A stretch of DNA of 7,719 nucleotides from an uncultured Porphyromonadaceae bacterium (GCA_947176285.1 CAMWQF010000125.1:1-7719); one strand, 5' to 3'. Positions 1 to 7,244 are shown, numbered from the stretch's first letter. The notes: generated by a model from the sequence alone, not told the origin. Numbers and translations: made by a program.

Positions 1-45
1 CTCTATGAGTTTCTTCTCATCTATAGGTAAAGCGGAATTTGCCAT
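1..45 (-). CDS. 5' end of a divergent gene, product not identifiable (partial)
   Basis: Read on the minus strand, an ATG at 45-43 opens a frame that stays open to the window edge, giving MANSALPIDEKKLIE. Only 15 codons are visible, so no family can be assigned. Two things support a real start: a near-consensus Bacteroidetes promoter lies immediately upstream (83-53), and the only other ATG in this stretch is out of frame and reaches a stop within six codons. The gene is divergent from the anti-sigma-like gene at 215. The DEKKLIE segment would suit the N-terminus of a Bacteroidetes ECF sigma factor, which would make sense next to an anti-sigma-like gene, but this is a guess from a handful of residues. 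The true start could also lie further inside the gene, beyond the window. Confidence 0.55.
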   Translation of the reverse strand, partial: MANSALPIDEKKLIE

Positions 46-52
46 TTGGACG

Positions 53-83
53 CAAAATTAACACAAATTTTCTGATTTTACAA
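53..83 (-). promoter_or_regulatory. Bacteroidetes-type promoter for the minus-strand gene
   Basis: On the minus strand TTG (83-81) is followed by exactly 20 bases and then TAATTTTG (60-53), which matches the TAnnTTTG -7 element of the Bacteroidetes primary sigma factor. Transcription would be expected to start only a few bases past position 53, so the transcript would begin within about 0-8 bases of the ATG at 45. No start site has been mapped here; the position is inferred from the consensus. Confidence 0.65.
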
Positions 84-108
84 TAGCATTTTTTATTTTT
101 TAACTTTA
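77..108 (+). promoter_or_regulatory. Weak candidate promoter for the plus-strand operon
   Basis: TTA (78-80), 20 bases, then TAACTTTA (101-108) resembles the Bacteroidetes -33/-7 pair with one mismatch in each element. No TTTG occurs on the plus strand between 100 and 215, so no better primary-sigma promoter is visible for the operon starting at 215. Its upstream element overlaps the -33 of the minus-strand promoter. If used, it would give a leader of about 100 bases carrying the inverted repeats at 121-158. The operon may instead depend on an alternative sigma factor whose site I cannot recognise. Confidence 0.25.
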
Positions 109-120
109 AACCAATACGGC

Positions 121-158
121 TGCTTCTTGTCTCATATTCAGAAGCAATGCAAAATTGC
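121..158. repeat. Two overlapping inverted repeats in the divergent intergenic region
   Basis: TGCTTCT (121-127) pairs with AGAAGCA (140-146) around a 12-base spacer, and GCAAT (144-148) pairs with ATTGC (154-158) around a 5-base spacer. The two share bases 144-146, so as RNA they would be mutually exclusive hairpins; as DNA they could be an operator. Both are short and the region is A/T-rich, so chance is a serious alternative. There is no U-run after them, so they are not a terminator. Confidence 0.3.
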
Positions 159-214
159 CTCTATCCTATTTTTTATAATTTATAATTCACTCATTTATAT
201 AGATATATCTCTAC

Positions 215-625
215 ATGAAAACTGAACACAACATACTCGAAAAGGTCGGAGGGAAGACTGGGTTCACTGTTCCCGACAATTATTTCGACAGTGTCAGGAG
301 CAAAATAATGAATAATTTGCCGGAATATCAGGAAAAGAAACCGGAAAAATTGTCTATGTGGCGCAAGGTGCAGCCTTACGTCTATATGGCTGCTATGTTT
401 GCCGGAATATGGTGCATGATGAAGATGTTTCATATGATGACCACTTCCGATCTTAGCCTTGACAATCCTCCTGAATCTATTGCTCTTGCTATGGCTGATG
501 CTGACCACTCCGAATGGATGATGCCTACTGACAACAGCGACATGTTCATGCTTGAAGATGAAATCTGCTCCCAGTATTCCTCTTTCGATGAATTTAAGTC
601 CGACTTTGACAATTCTGAAATGTAA
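215..625 (+). CDS. Anti-sigma-like single-pass membrane protein, 136 residues
   Basis: No enzyme domain is visible. Residues 1-51 are polar, with the segment GFTVPDNYF (17-24) resembling the F-x-VP-x-x-YF motif often seen in small Bacteroidetes proteins encoded beside ECF sigma factors. One membrane helix follows at about 52-69. The basic stretch before it (KKPEK...WRK) predicts a cytoplasmic N-terminus. The C-terminal part (76-136) has 16 Asp/Glu and a single Lys and would lie in the periplasm. Methionine is unusually common (16 of 136), concentrated in CMMKMFHMM (67-75) at the outer membrane edge. The gene leads an apparent operon with a Spy-like and a macroglobulin gene. A role as membrane anti-sigma or stress sensor is inferred from this architecture and context; unlike the usual arrangement, no sigma gene lies upstream on the same strand. 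Start chosen: first ATG of the frame, with the motif close behind. Confidence 0.75.
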   Translation: MKTEHNILEKVGGKTGFTVPDNYFDSVRSKIMNNLPEYQEKKPEKLSMWRKVQPYVYMAAMFAGIWCMMKMFHMMTTSDLSLDNPPESIALAMADADHSEWMMPTDNSDMFMLEDEICSQYSSFDEFKSDFDNSEM

Positions 626-708
626 GCATACTATACTTTCGCCTGCGCTATCTTATGTCTTATATACTTTGGCATGAAGACAATGCGGCGAAACTTAATC
701 AACTAAAC

Positions 709-1263
709 ATGAAAAAATACCTTTTACTAATTTTAATCACCATCTTAGCGCTGCCCTCAGCCTTTGCTCAAGAAAAAGATAGGGCTAAGATGATGGAGGA
801 ACTTCAGAAATTTAAAATCGATTTCCTCGCTAAAGAAATGGATCTTTCTGAAAAACAAAAAGCGGAATTCACTCCATTATATAAGGAGTATGATAAAGAA
901 TGCCGTCAATCCGGGGCAGAAGTCTGGAAATTTGAACGCGAGTTGAAGAAAAACAAGAATGCTTCAGAAGCAGACTATAAAAAACTATCCGAACTTCAAC
1001 AAAAGTCTCGCGAAGCGCACAACGAAATCACAAAAAAGTTTGATGCTAAACTTGAGACTTTCCTCTCGGCTAAGCAAATCTACAATATGCATCAAGGAGA
1101 AGAAAAATTCTTCGAGAAGATGAAGGAAATGCGCAAGAAGCATCACGGCGGCAGCCATTCCCACGACAATAAGGGTCCAAGACCTTCTGATAAAATGCCA
1201 AAAGACAAAAAGGATTCGCCATGTCCTGACGATGCTTGTCCCCCTTCACCGATAGATCTTTGA
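709..1263 (+). CDS. Secreted Spy/CpxP-like helical protein with metal-ligand-rich tail, 184 residues
   Basis: The start at 709 is preferred over an in-frame ATG at 655, because it places a classic signal peptide at the very N-terminus: MKKY, a Leu/Ile-rich core, and likely signal peptidase I cleavage after SAFA (residue 20). The mature protein is charged and almost wholly helical to about residue 144. It carries two LTxxQ-like motifs, LSEKQ (46-50) and LSAKQ (119-123), the hallmark spacing of Spy/CpxP-type periplasmic proteins, which act as ATP-independent chaperones or envelope-stress modulators. The last 40 residues are Lys/Pro-rich and contain HHGGSHSH (145-152) and CPDDAC (172-177), plausible metal ligands. 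The gene sits 83 bases after the anti-sigma-like gene and 37 bases before the macroglobulin gene, probably in one transcript. Chaperone or metal-buffering activity is inferred from family resemblance. Confidence 0.8.
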   Translation: MKKYLLLILITILALPSAFAQEKDRAKMMEELQKFKIDFLAKEMDLSEKQKAEFTPLYKEYDKECRQSGAEVWKFERELKKNKNASEADYKKLSELQQKSREAHNEITKKFDAKLETFLSAKQIYNMHQGEEKFFEKMKEMRKKHHGGSHSHDNKGPRPSDKMPKDKKDSPCPDDACPPSPIDL

Positions 1264-1300
1264 CATCTGGCTTACATATCATTTTTGATAAATCAATTTT

Positions 1301-4300
1301 ATGATACATAAAACTTTTTCATTGCGTACAGTTGCCACATTGGCAACTGTCGTGCTTTTAGGAGGTATGCTTTGCTCCGCAGCCCCCGCTAAAAAGACTT
1401 CCCCTAAAGTTATGAATGCACCAGACTTTGCATATCCGCAGACTGTGGAAAAAAATGCAACTGCCAAACTCACTGCCGCCGTTGCTCATGGCGACTGGGC
1501 TGCCGCTGTTGAAGCTACAGTGCAATCAGTCACTGCTGCAAACATTGTAAGCCATGGAAATGCCGAAAGTGGTCTGGCAAAAATTGATAGCATCGCCAAC
1601 ATTGCTCCAAGAGAATGGAAGCCGGCTTTCTACCTGATAGAAGCCGAAATATACAATACTATCTATAACTCACAAAGATGGAAAGTAGACGACCGACAAC
1701 TGTCGCTTGATTCCGTCCCGTCAAATCCTTATGAATGGAGCCGAGACATTTTTGCTGATAAGATTCTTAATCTCTGCAATCGTATCATTGAGAATGGAGA
1801 AAACGATGTGCGACCACTTAAGGATTGGAATAAATTTATTGAAGACTCCGAAGTTGCTTATTCTTTAGGCATGAATGTCAATGAATTCTTATTCCAGCAA
1901 TGTTTTACTCTGCTTAATGTCTATTCCGATCCCACCCGCGACGTTATCCCCTTCTTTCCCGGGGCAACCGATGCTGTGACCCCTTCACAAAAATGCGCGG
2001 CACTAAGAGATACGGTCATCGACAAACTCATCGCCGAGACATCTGCACAAAATCAATCACTCCTTCTTGCTCAAGCACTTAATGACAAAGCGGAAATTAT
2101 TCCTTTCAGTATGAGGATGAAATTTCTCTTGTCGGCATTTGACATGGTGAAAGGCACAGAAGGGGAGCAAATTATTCTCGCGAATTTTAGAGATTATATT
2201 AATGAGGATCCCCTGCCTGAGATCGAGTCCGCTTTTCCATACTCCAAAAAGGAATATGTTGAATTGCTCAGAAAGTCAGTTGACCAATTCCCAAAAGGAA
2301 TGTATGCCAATGGTCTTAGAAACATCATCAATGAGATGACCCGACCAAATGCTCAAATCAGATATTTGAATCAATATCTCTCTTCATCTCCTATCACTAT
2401 GGATGTAACTCTGACTAACTGCAATGAGTCTTGGATTCTAGTTTATGACTATTCTCCTTTTATAAATGCAGAAAGTGCAGTCCGCAATAGAGATGTGGCG
2501 GCAAGATGCCGACTTATGAAAGCAGCCAAAGTGTCTGCCGATGGCTCCGCTCCATTCGAAGCCTCATCGAAGGCAGAAATCGGGATCTTGCCAAAAGGCA
2601 CTTATGTAGTCATCCCAAGTGCCACTTCTGATGCTAAAGGGATATATCAACCTATCCTTAATGAAAGTTGGCGTCAACCATTCACAGTCAGCGACATTAG
2701 CGTAATGTCCTTGTCGAATCCGGACGCCACTACTCGCCTTTTTGTAGTAGACGGAGCAAATGGAAAGCCAATAGAGGGTGCGCAAGTGAAAGTCTACACA
2801 AGAAAAAATTATTCTATTCCGCGCCAACTTGTAAAGACACTTACTACAGACAAAGACGGGAGTGTAACGGTTTCAGAAGAAAGATTTGAAATAGAGGCTT
2901 CCTTTGATGGATCAAAATGGAGCAACAATTCACGATATTTTAATTCCTCCTTCAATCCGGATACTATAAGCAGAAACCGCGTTCAAATTCTCTCAGAGAG
3001 AGCACTCTGTCATCCGGGCGACAGCATCAAAGTTGCCATAATAGCCTACAACTCTAAAGGCTTTGACATGAGCCTTATCGCAGGAAGAAAGGTTGATGTT
3101 AAACTTCTTGATGCCAACAACAAGGAAGTGGAATATAAAAGCATAGTCACTGACAGTTATGGGCGTGGCACTGCTGAATTTCTTATCCCTAATCAAGGTC
3201 TACTTGGAAACTGGCAGATTGCTGCCTATGACGAGAACAACAAATGGCTTGGCAATACCAGCATTCAGGTTGCCGATTATGTCGCGCCTACTTTCTTCAT
3301 TACATCCGAACATTCGGAAGAAGAGGTAAATCCTGGAGATGTAGTCAGGATTAAAGGTCAAGTCCTCACCTACTCCGGTATGCCGGTAGCAGATGCTACG
3401 GTAAAATATAGCGTGTCTTACAATCCTCCCATGAGATGGTTTTTCCAAGGAGGAGCCACTTATGAGGCATCTGTCTCCGCTGATTCTGAAGGAAGATATG
3501 AGATTGAACTCCCCACTGCAAATCTTAAGGAGACCCAGTTTGAACGTGGAATCTTCCGCGTCCAACTCTCTGCCACATCTCTTGCCGGGGAGACACAGTC
3601 CGGTCCTACAGAAAGATTCGCTATCGGAAAGGAATACAACATCCAGGCTGCCAACAGTGGATTGACATTAGATATATCAGATAGCATTCCAAATCTCACA
3701 TTCTATGTCAATGACATGCTCGGAAGAAAAGTGAAAAAGGAGCTGTCTTATAAATTGAAAAATGTTGCTACGGATGAAGTAGTAGCAGTAGGCAATTTTA
3801 TGTCGCCTATCTTGAAACTACCTTCAAAAAATTATCCATCAGCAAAATATAATATAGAGGTAGCATTAAGCGAAGATGATGCCGTTAAGGCTGACGCCAC
3901 AATTATTATGTGGCGCAAATCTGATAAAGTTGCTCCATCAGGGACTTCTCTTTGGACTCCCGATAACAAAATAATTGCTAAGAAAAATGAAAGTCATGTC
4001 TATGTGACAGTGGGCAGCGGAGTGGCAGACAGATGGATACCGGCTGTTTTGTCAAGCGATGGCAAAATTATTTCGGTAGACTGGCTGCACATTGAAAAAG
4101 ACAACCTTAAAATTCCGGTTAAGGCTCCTGAGGGAAATCAGAAATATATGCTCAATCTAAGCTATCTTTCCAATCTTGATAGTGAGGTGGAAAATATCAA
4201 TATTTTGCCAGCTTCTTCAGAAGATTTCCTAAGAGTATGCACAGAATCTTTCCGTGATAAGATTTCTGCCGGAGATGAAGAACGATGGAGTTTCCGTTTT

Positions 4301-7114
4301 TATAGAAATTCCGGGGAAATATCAAGTCTTCCTGCTCTTGCTGTCATGACCGATGCTTCCCTCAATGCAATTACCCCATTCAACTGGAATTTCGCTCCCT
4401 CGTCTGGCAGATACGAGAGATTCTACAGCATGAGAGAAGACAATAATTATATGCAGCACATGCATTATTCTTTTAAATTTACTAAATACCTTTCCTATTC
4501 CAGACTATACTTCCCGGAAATCAACAACTATGGACAAGCCTGGGGCTTCTATGGATATAGAGATTTCGCAGGTGGAGTTTACTTAACTTCCGGAATACGC
4601 AACGAAGTAAAGATGTCAGTACAATCCACATCAAGGGCGATGCCTTTGATGAAAATGGCGGCTCCTGAATCTGCTATGCTCGATGAAATGGCTTTCGATG
4701 ATTCCGATGGAGTTGAGATGGAAGCAGAAGAAGCAATATCAGAAGAAGCAATGGATGTAGCCGCTGTAGCCGGCAATGGTTCTGCTCCCGAAAGTGGCGA
4801 CTCTATAGAATTACGGGATACGGAATTCCCTGTAGCGTTCTTTAAGCCTTACTTAAAGTCTGACGACGAAGGAATTGTGAATATTGATTTCACTGTCCCC
4901 AATTTCAATACCACTTGGGCATTTCAACTGATCGGCTATGACAAGTCGCTGCAGACAGCGAAAGTTGCACTGGAAACTGTGGCTTCAAAACCGATTATGG
5001 TATCGACCCATGCCCCAAGATTCGTACGCACCGGCGATGCTATAACCCTCACTGTCACTGTGTTCAATAATTCAGATGCTACTCTTTCTCCAAAGTGCCG
5101 TATTGAGTTGATAGATCTTATTTCCGGAAAGACTATCGAAGCAAAAGATTTCAATATTGCCGCTATTGATCCGACTGCCAATACTCTGCTTTCAATGTCA
5201 TGGAGTGTTCCTTCTGATTTATCTACTGTTGGATTCAGGGCATTCGCTGAAGCAGATGGTCACCGCGATGGGGAACAGGCTCTCCTGCCCGTCCTCCCGG
5301 CATCATCTCCTGTGGTTGAGTCTACTCCTTTCTGGATTGCACCCAATGGCAACGAAATTGAAGTGAAACTTCCTAAATTCAAAGATTCTGACCAAGTTAC
5401 TCTACAATATTGCGACAATCCTGCATGGTATTGCATCACTGCTCTTCCGGATATTGTGATTCCTGACTCGAAGAGCGTTACATCAAAAATGAGAGCGTTA
5501 TTTGGTAATGCGGTTGCTTACAATCTCATTTCTTCAAATGCCAACCTCAAGAAGGGGCTTGAAACCCTCCTTTCCGACCAAAACTCTCAGTTTGCTGCAC
5601 TGAAGAGCAATCTCGAGAAAGATGGCAATCTCAAGATTACTGAACTAAACAATACTCCTTGGGTGAACAATGCTGAGTCTGAGACTCTACGTATGAGCCG
5701 GCTTGGATCGCTTCTAAACGACGATGAGGCACAAAAGTCGATTAATCAGATTCTCGACGACATCCGTTCTCTTCAAGATCGGAGCGGAGGCTGGAGCTGG
5801 TGTCCGGAAATGCAACCATCTTCTTATATCACCCAAGACGTTCTTCGCCACTTTGCAATGATCTTTAAAGATGGAGCTATGAAGCAACTGAAGAATCCTG
5901 ACGGCATGGTGAAGTCTGCAATCCGCTATGTGGATGCAGAAACTGTTAAGGATTATAAGAAGTATCATAAGAAAGGTGAATCGCTAAGTTATCTTCTTGA
6001 TTGGCTTTACGTGCGCAGTAGTTTTCCCACTTCCTATCTTCCTAAAGATGCTGTAGGCACTGAAATGAACTCAATTGCCAATAAAGCCTATAAAGATATC
6101 GCTAAGGAATGGAAAGATCTTGGCATAGGCTCCAAGGCAAAGGCTGCTTCTCTCCTTTGGCGCGTAGGCGATCACAAGACTGCAAGCGAAATCCTTGAGT
6201 CTCTTCGTCAATATGCGAGCGAATCTCCAGAAAAAGGAATGTGGTTTGACAATCTCAACTCCGGTTGGGGCGGGATGACAACTCTGCAGACTACCACCCT
6301 TGTGCTCGAAGCATTTTCGGAAATACAGCCTTCCAATAAGATCGTTGACAGTCTGCGCCAATGGCTTGTGCTGGGACGCCAATATCAGGATTGGAAATCT
6401 ACGTCTACGGTAGAGACTGTGAATGCAATCCTTACATCAGGGTCTGATTGGACTGCTAATGACCAGTCATCTTCCTCGGGAGTCAATAATGAATCCACTA
6501 CTGAATTCTTCTTGAAAGGCAAAAAGATCAACATTCCTGAAACTGCAAAACTGACCGGTGCGTTCACTATGACACTCAATGCCAAAGATGCATCGAAAAA
6601 GTCATTGACTATTTCTCGCAAAGGTAAGTCTCCTGCATGGGGCGGTGTGATAGCACAATATGAGGCTCCAATACTCGATGTAATTCCGGCAGAAGTTCCC
6701 GAACTATCAATACGAAAGAGTATAGTTGCACTTGTGGAAGGATCAAATGGCGAATTGACTCCAAAAGAAGGCATAACTTTAGAAAAGGGAATGAAAGTAC
6801 GTGTTACTCTTTTCATCACTGCCGGTCGCGATATGGACTATGTAGCAGTGACCGACGAACGCAGTGCATGCCTTGAACCTACCGTCCAACTATCCGGCTT
6901 CACAACCTCGGATAGAGTTGGATTCTACCGAGAAGTTAGAGATTCTCAGACTAATCTATTCTTCGAGTGGATGCCTAAAGGGAACCATGTGATTTCTTAT
7001 GACTGCACTGTAAGCCAAGACGGCACATTCAGTTGTGGCATAGCGACAGCCCAATCACAATATTCGCCTACCACAGTAGCACACTCTGCCGGTTATCTAC
7101 TCCATGTCAAGTAA
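1301..7114 (+). CDS. Bacterial alpha-2-macroglobulin family protein without thioester, 1937 residues
   Basis: Alpha-2-macroglobulins are large envelope proteins thought to trap proteases through a cleavable bait region. The signal peptide ends near AAPA (27-30); Cys25 follows G-M-L, a poor lipobox, so a soluble periplasmic form is more likely than a lipoprotein. An N-terminal Bacteroidetes-type extension runs to about residue 340. Macroglobulin-type beta domains follow: an MG1-like segment near 346-387, a domain with GKPIEGAQVKVY near 488-523, MG2 at about 559-655 (ERALCHPGDSIKV, then GLLGNWQIAAYD) and MG3 from 657. A Met/Ala/Glu-rich bait-like stretch (1107-1172) directly precedes the A2M domain (FPVAFFKPYL...GIVNIDFTVPNFNTTWAF). 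The toroid region begins with DNPAWYCITALP (near 1371) and contains GGWSW (1496-1500) and GWGGMTTLQTT. The C-terminal 120 residues resemble the receptor-binding-type end (FYREVRDSQTNLFF). No CxEQ motif occurs anywhere, so covalent trapping is not expected. At 1937 residues it exceeds E. coli YfhM (about 1650), largely through the N-terminal extension. No pbpC partner gene is adjacent. Confidence 0.93.
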   Translation: MIHKTFSLRTVATLATVVLLGGMLCSAAPAKKTSPKVMNAPDFAYPQTVEKNATAKLTAAVAHGDWAAAVEATVQSVTAANIVSHGNAESGLAKIDSIANIAPREWKPAFYLIEAEIYNTIYNSQRWKVDDRQLSLDSVPSNPYEWSRDIFADKILNLCNRIIENGENDVRPLKDWNKFIEDSEVAYSLGMNVNEFLFQQCFTLLNVYSDPTRDVIPFFPGATDAVTPSQKCAALRDTVIDKLIAETSAQNQSLLLAQALNDKAEIIPFSMRMKFLLSAFDMVKGTEGEQIILANFRDYINEDPLPEIESAFPYSKKEYVELLRKSVDQFPKGMYANGLRNIINEMTRPNAQIRYLNQYLSSSPITMDVTLTNCNESWILVYDYSPFINAESAVRNRDVAARCRLMKAAKVSADGSAPFEASSKAEIGILPKGTYVVIPSATSDAKGIYQPILNESWRQPFTVSDISVMSLSNPDATTRLFVVDGANGKPIEGAQVKVYTRKNYSIPRQLVKTLTTDKDGSVTVSEERFEIEASFDGSKWSNNSRYFNSSFNPDTISRNRVQILSERALCHPGDSIKVAIIAYNSKGFDMSLIAGRKVDVKLLDANNKEVEYKSIVTDSYGRGTAEFLIPNQGLLGNWQIAAYDENNKWLGNTSIQVADYVAPTFFITSEHSEEEVNPGDVVRIKGQVLTYSGMPVADATVKYSVSYNPPMRWFFQGGATYEASVSADSEGRYEIELPTANLKETQFERGIFRVQLSATSLAGETQSGPTERFAIGKEYNIQAANSGLTLDISDSIPNLTFYVNDMLGRKVKKELSYKLKNVATDEVVAVGNFMSPILKLPSKNYPSAKYNIEVALSEDDAVKADATIIMWRKSDKVAPSGTSLWTPDNKIIAKKNESHVYVTVGSGVADRWIPAVLSSDGKIISVDWLHIEKDNLKIPVKAPEGNQKYMLNLSYLSNLDSEVENINILPASSEDFLRVCTESFRDKISAGDEERWSFRFYRNSGEISSLPALAVMTDASLNAITPFNWNFAPSSGRYERFYSMREDNNYMQHMHYSFKFTKYLSYSRLYFPEINNYGQAWGFYGYRDFAGGVYLTSGIRNEVKMSVQSTSRAMPLMKMAAPESAMLDEMAFDDSDGVEMEAEEAISEEAMDVAAVAGNGSAPESGDSIELRDTEFPVAFFKPYLKSDDEGIVNIDFTVPNFNTTWAFQLIGYDKSLQTAKVALETVASKPIMVSTHAPRFVRTGDAITLTVTVFNNSDATLSPKCRIELIDLISGKTIEAKDFNIAAIDPTANTLLSMSWSVPSDLSTVGFRAFAEADGHRDGEQALLPVLPASSPVVESTPFWIAPNGNEIEVKLPKFKDSDQVTLQYCDNPAWYCITALPDIVIPDSKSVTSKMRALFGNAVAYNLISSNANLKKGLETLLSDQNSQFAALKSNLEKDGNLKITELNNTPWVNNAESETLRMSRLGSLLNDDEAQKSINQILDDIRSLQDRSGGWSWCPEMQPSSYITQDVLRHFAMIFKDGAMKQLKNPDGMVKSAIRYVDAETVKDYKKYHKKGESLSYLLDWLYVRSSFPTSYLPKDAVGTEMNSIANKAYKDIAKEWKDLGIGSKAKAASLLWRVGDHKTASEILESLRQYASESPEKGMWFDNLNSGWGGMTTLQTTTLVLEAFSEIQPSNKIVDSLRQWLVLGRQYQDWKSTSTVETVNAILTSGSDWTANDQSSSSGVNNESTTEFFLKGKKINIPETAKLTGAFTMTLNAKDASKKSLTISRKGKSPAWGGVIAQYEAPILDVIPAEVPELSIRKSIVALVEGSNGELTPKEGITLEKGMKVRVTLFITAGRDMDYVAVTDERSACLEPTVQLSGFTTSDRVGFYREVRDSQTNLFFEWMPKGNHVISYDCTVSQDGTFSCGIATAQSQYSPTTVAHSAGYLLHVK
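1328..1350 (+). repeat. Perfect inverted repeat inside the signal-peptide codons of the macroglobulin gene
   Basis: ACAGTTGCCA (1328-1337), loop CAT (1338-1340) and TGGCAACTGT (1341-1350) form an uninterrupted 10-bp stem with a 3-base loop. It begins 27 bases after the start codon and spans codons 10-17, encoding the near-symmetric peptide TVATLATV. There is no U-run after it, so it is not an intrinsic terminator. It could form a stable mRNA hairpin slowing early translation, or be a dyad DNA-binding site. Function is unknown. Confidence 0.6.
4620..4815 (+). other. Bait-region-like low-complexity segment of the macroglobulin
   Basis: These bases encode residues 1107-1172, rich in Met, Ala, Ser, Asp and Glu with hardly any basic residues after Lys1118, and look disordered. 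The segment lies immediately before the A2M domain, where the protease-cleaved bait region sits in alpha-2-macroglobulins. Assignment rests on position and composition; bait regions are not conserved in sequence. Confidence 0.6.
4726..4752 (+). repeat. Tandem 15-base repeat in the bait-like segment
   Basis: AGAAGAAGCAAT occurs at 4726-4737 and again at 4741-4752, a 15-base period that keeps the reading frame and encodes EEAIS then EEAMD (residues 1143-1152). It is the kind of short repeat that can gain or lose units in frame, changing bait length without breaking the gene. Confidence 0.6.
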
Positions 7115-7135
7115 GAAAAAATTACTTCCATCTTA

Positions 7136-7166
7136 TAGGGCGCACGAAACGTGCGTCCTATTTTTT
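7136..7166 (+). terminator. Intrinsic terminator of the macroglobulin operon
   Basis: TAGGGCGCACG (7136-7146) pairs with CGTGCGTCCTA (7150-7160) across an AAA loop: 11 pairs, one of them G-U, followed directly by six T (7161-7166). It lies 21 bases after the stop codon at 7112-7114. The form is that of a strong Rho-independent terminator and separates this operon from nuoA. Confidence 0.9.
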
Positions 7167-7244
7167 ATTAAGACCATATCTCAAAAAAAGGGTGTAAATA
7201 AAGTCTATTTAAAAATTCCTCAAAAAAAATTGCTAAAAAAAATA

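Noticed and set aside
661..671. TATACTTTG as a possible -7 element for the Spy-like gene
   Set aside because: The spacing between TA and TTTG does not match TAnnTTTG (ATACTTTG in register), and no TTG lies at the right distance upstream.
655..708. In-frame upstream ATG that would add 18 residues to the Spy-like protein
   Set aside because: It would bury the signal peptide behind a polar, charged stretch; the ATG at 709 gives a standard MKKY signal peptide.
1361..1390. Lipobox at Cys25 of the macroglobulin
   Set aside because: Residues -3 to -1 are Gly-Met-Leu, which fits a lipobox poorly, and a good APA signal peptidase I site follows at 28-30.
5801..5818. C-P-E-M-Q (Cys1501) as a thioester candidate
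   Set aside because: It is not CxEQ, and it lies within the conserved GGWSW-xPEM toroid motif over 100 residues after the expected thioester site.
6385..6819. Minus-strand open frame of 144 codons, and other frames opposite or within the macroglobulin gene
   Set aside because: They lie entirely within a well-supported gene, lack promoters and recognisable domains, and have compositions expected from antisense reading.
7114..7166. Bidirectional function of the terminator hairpin
   Set aside because: On the minus strand the T-run is more than ten bases from the stem, and no converging gene is present.
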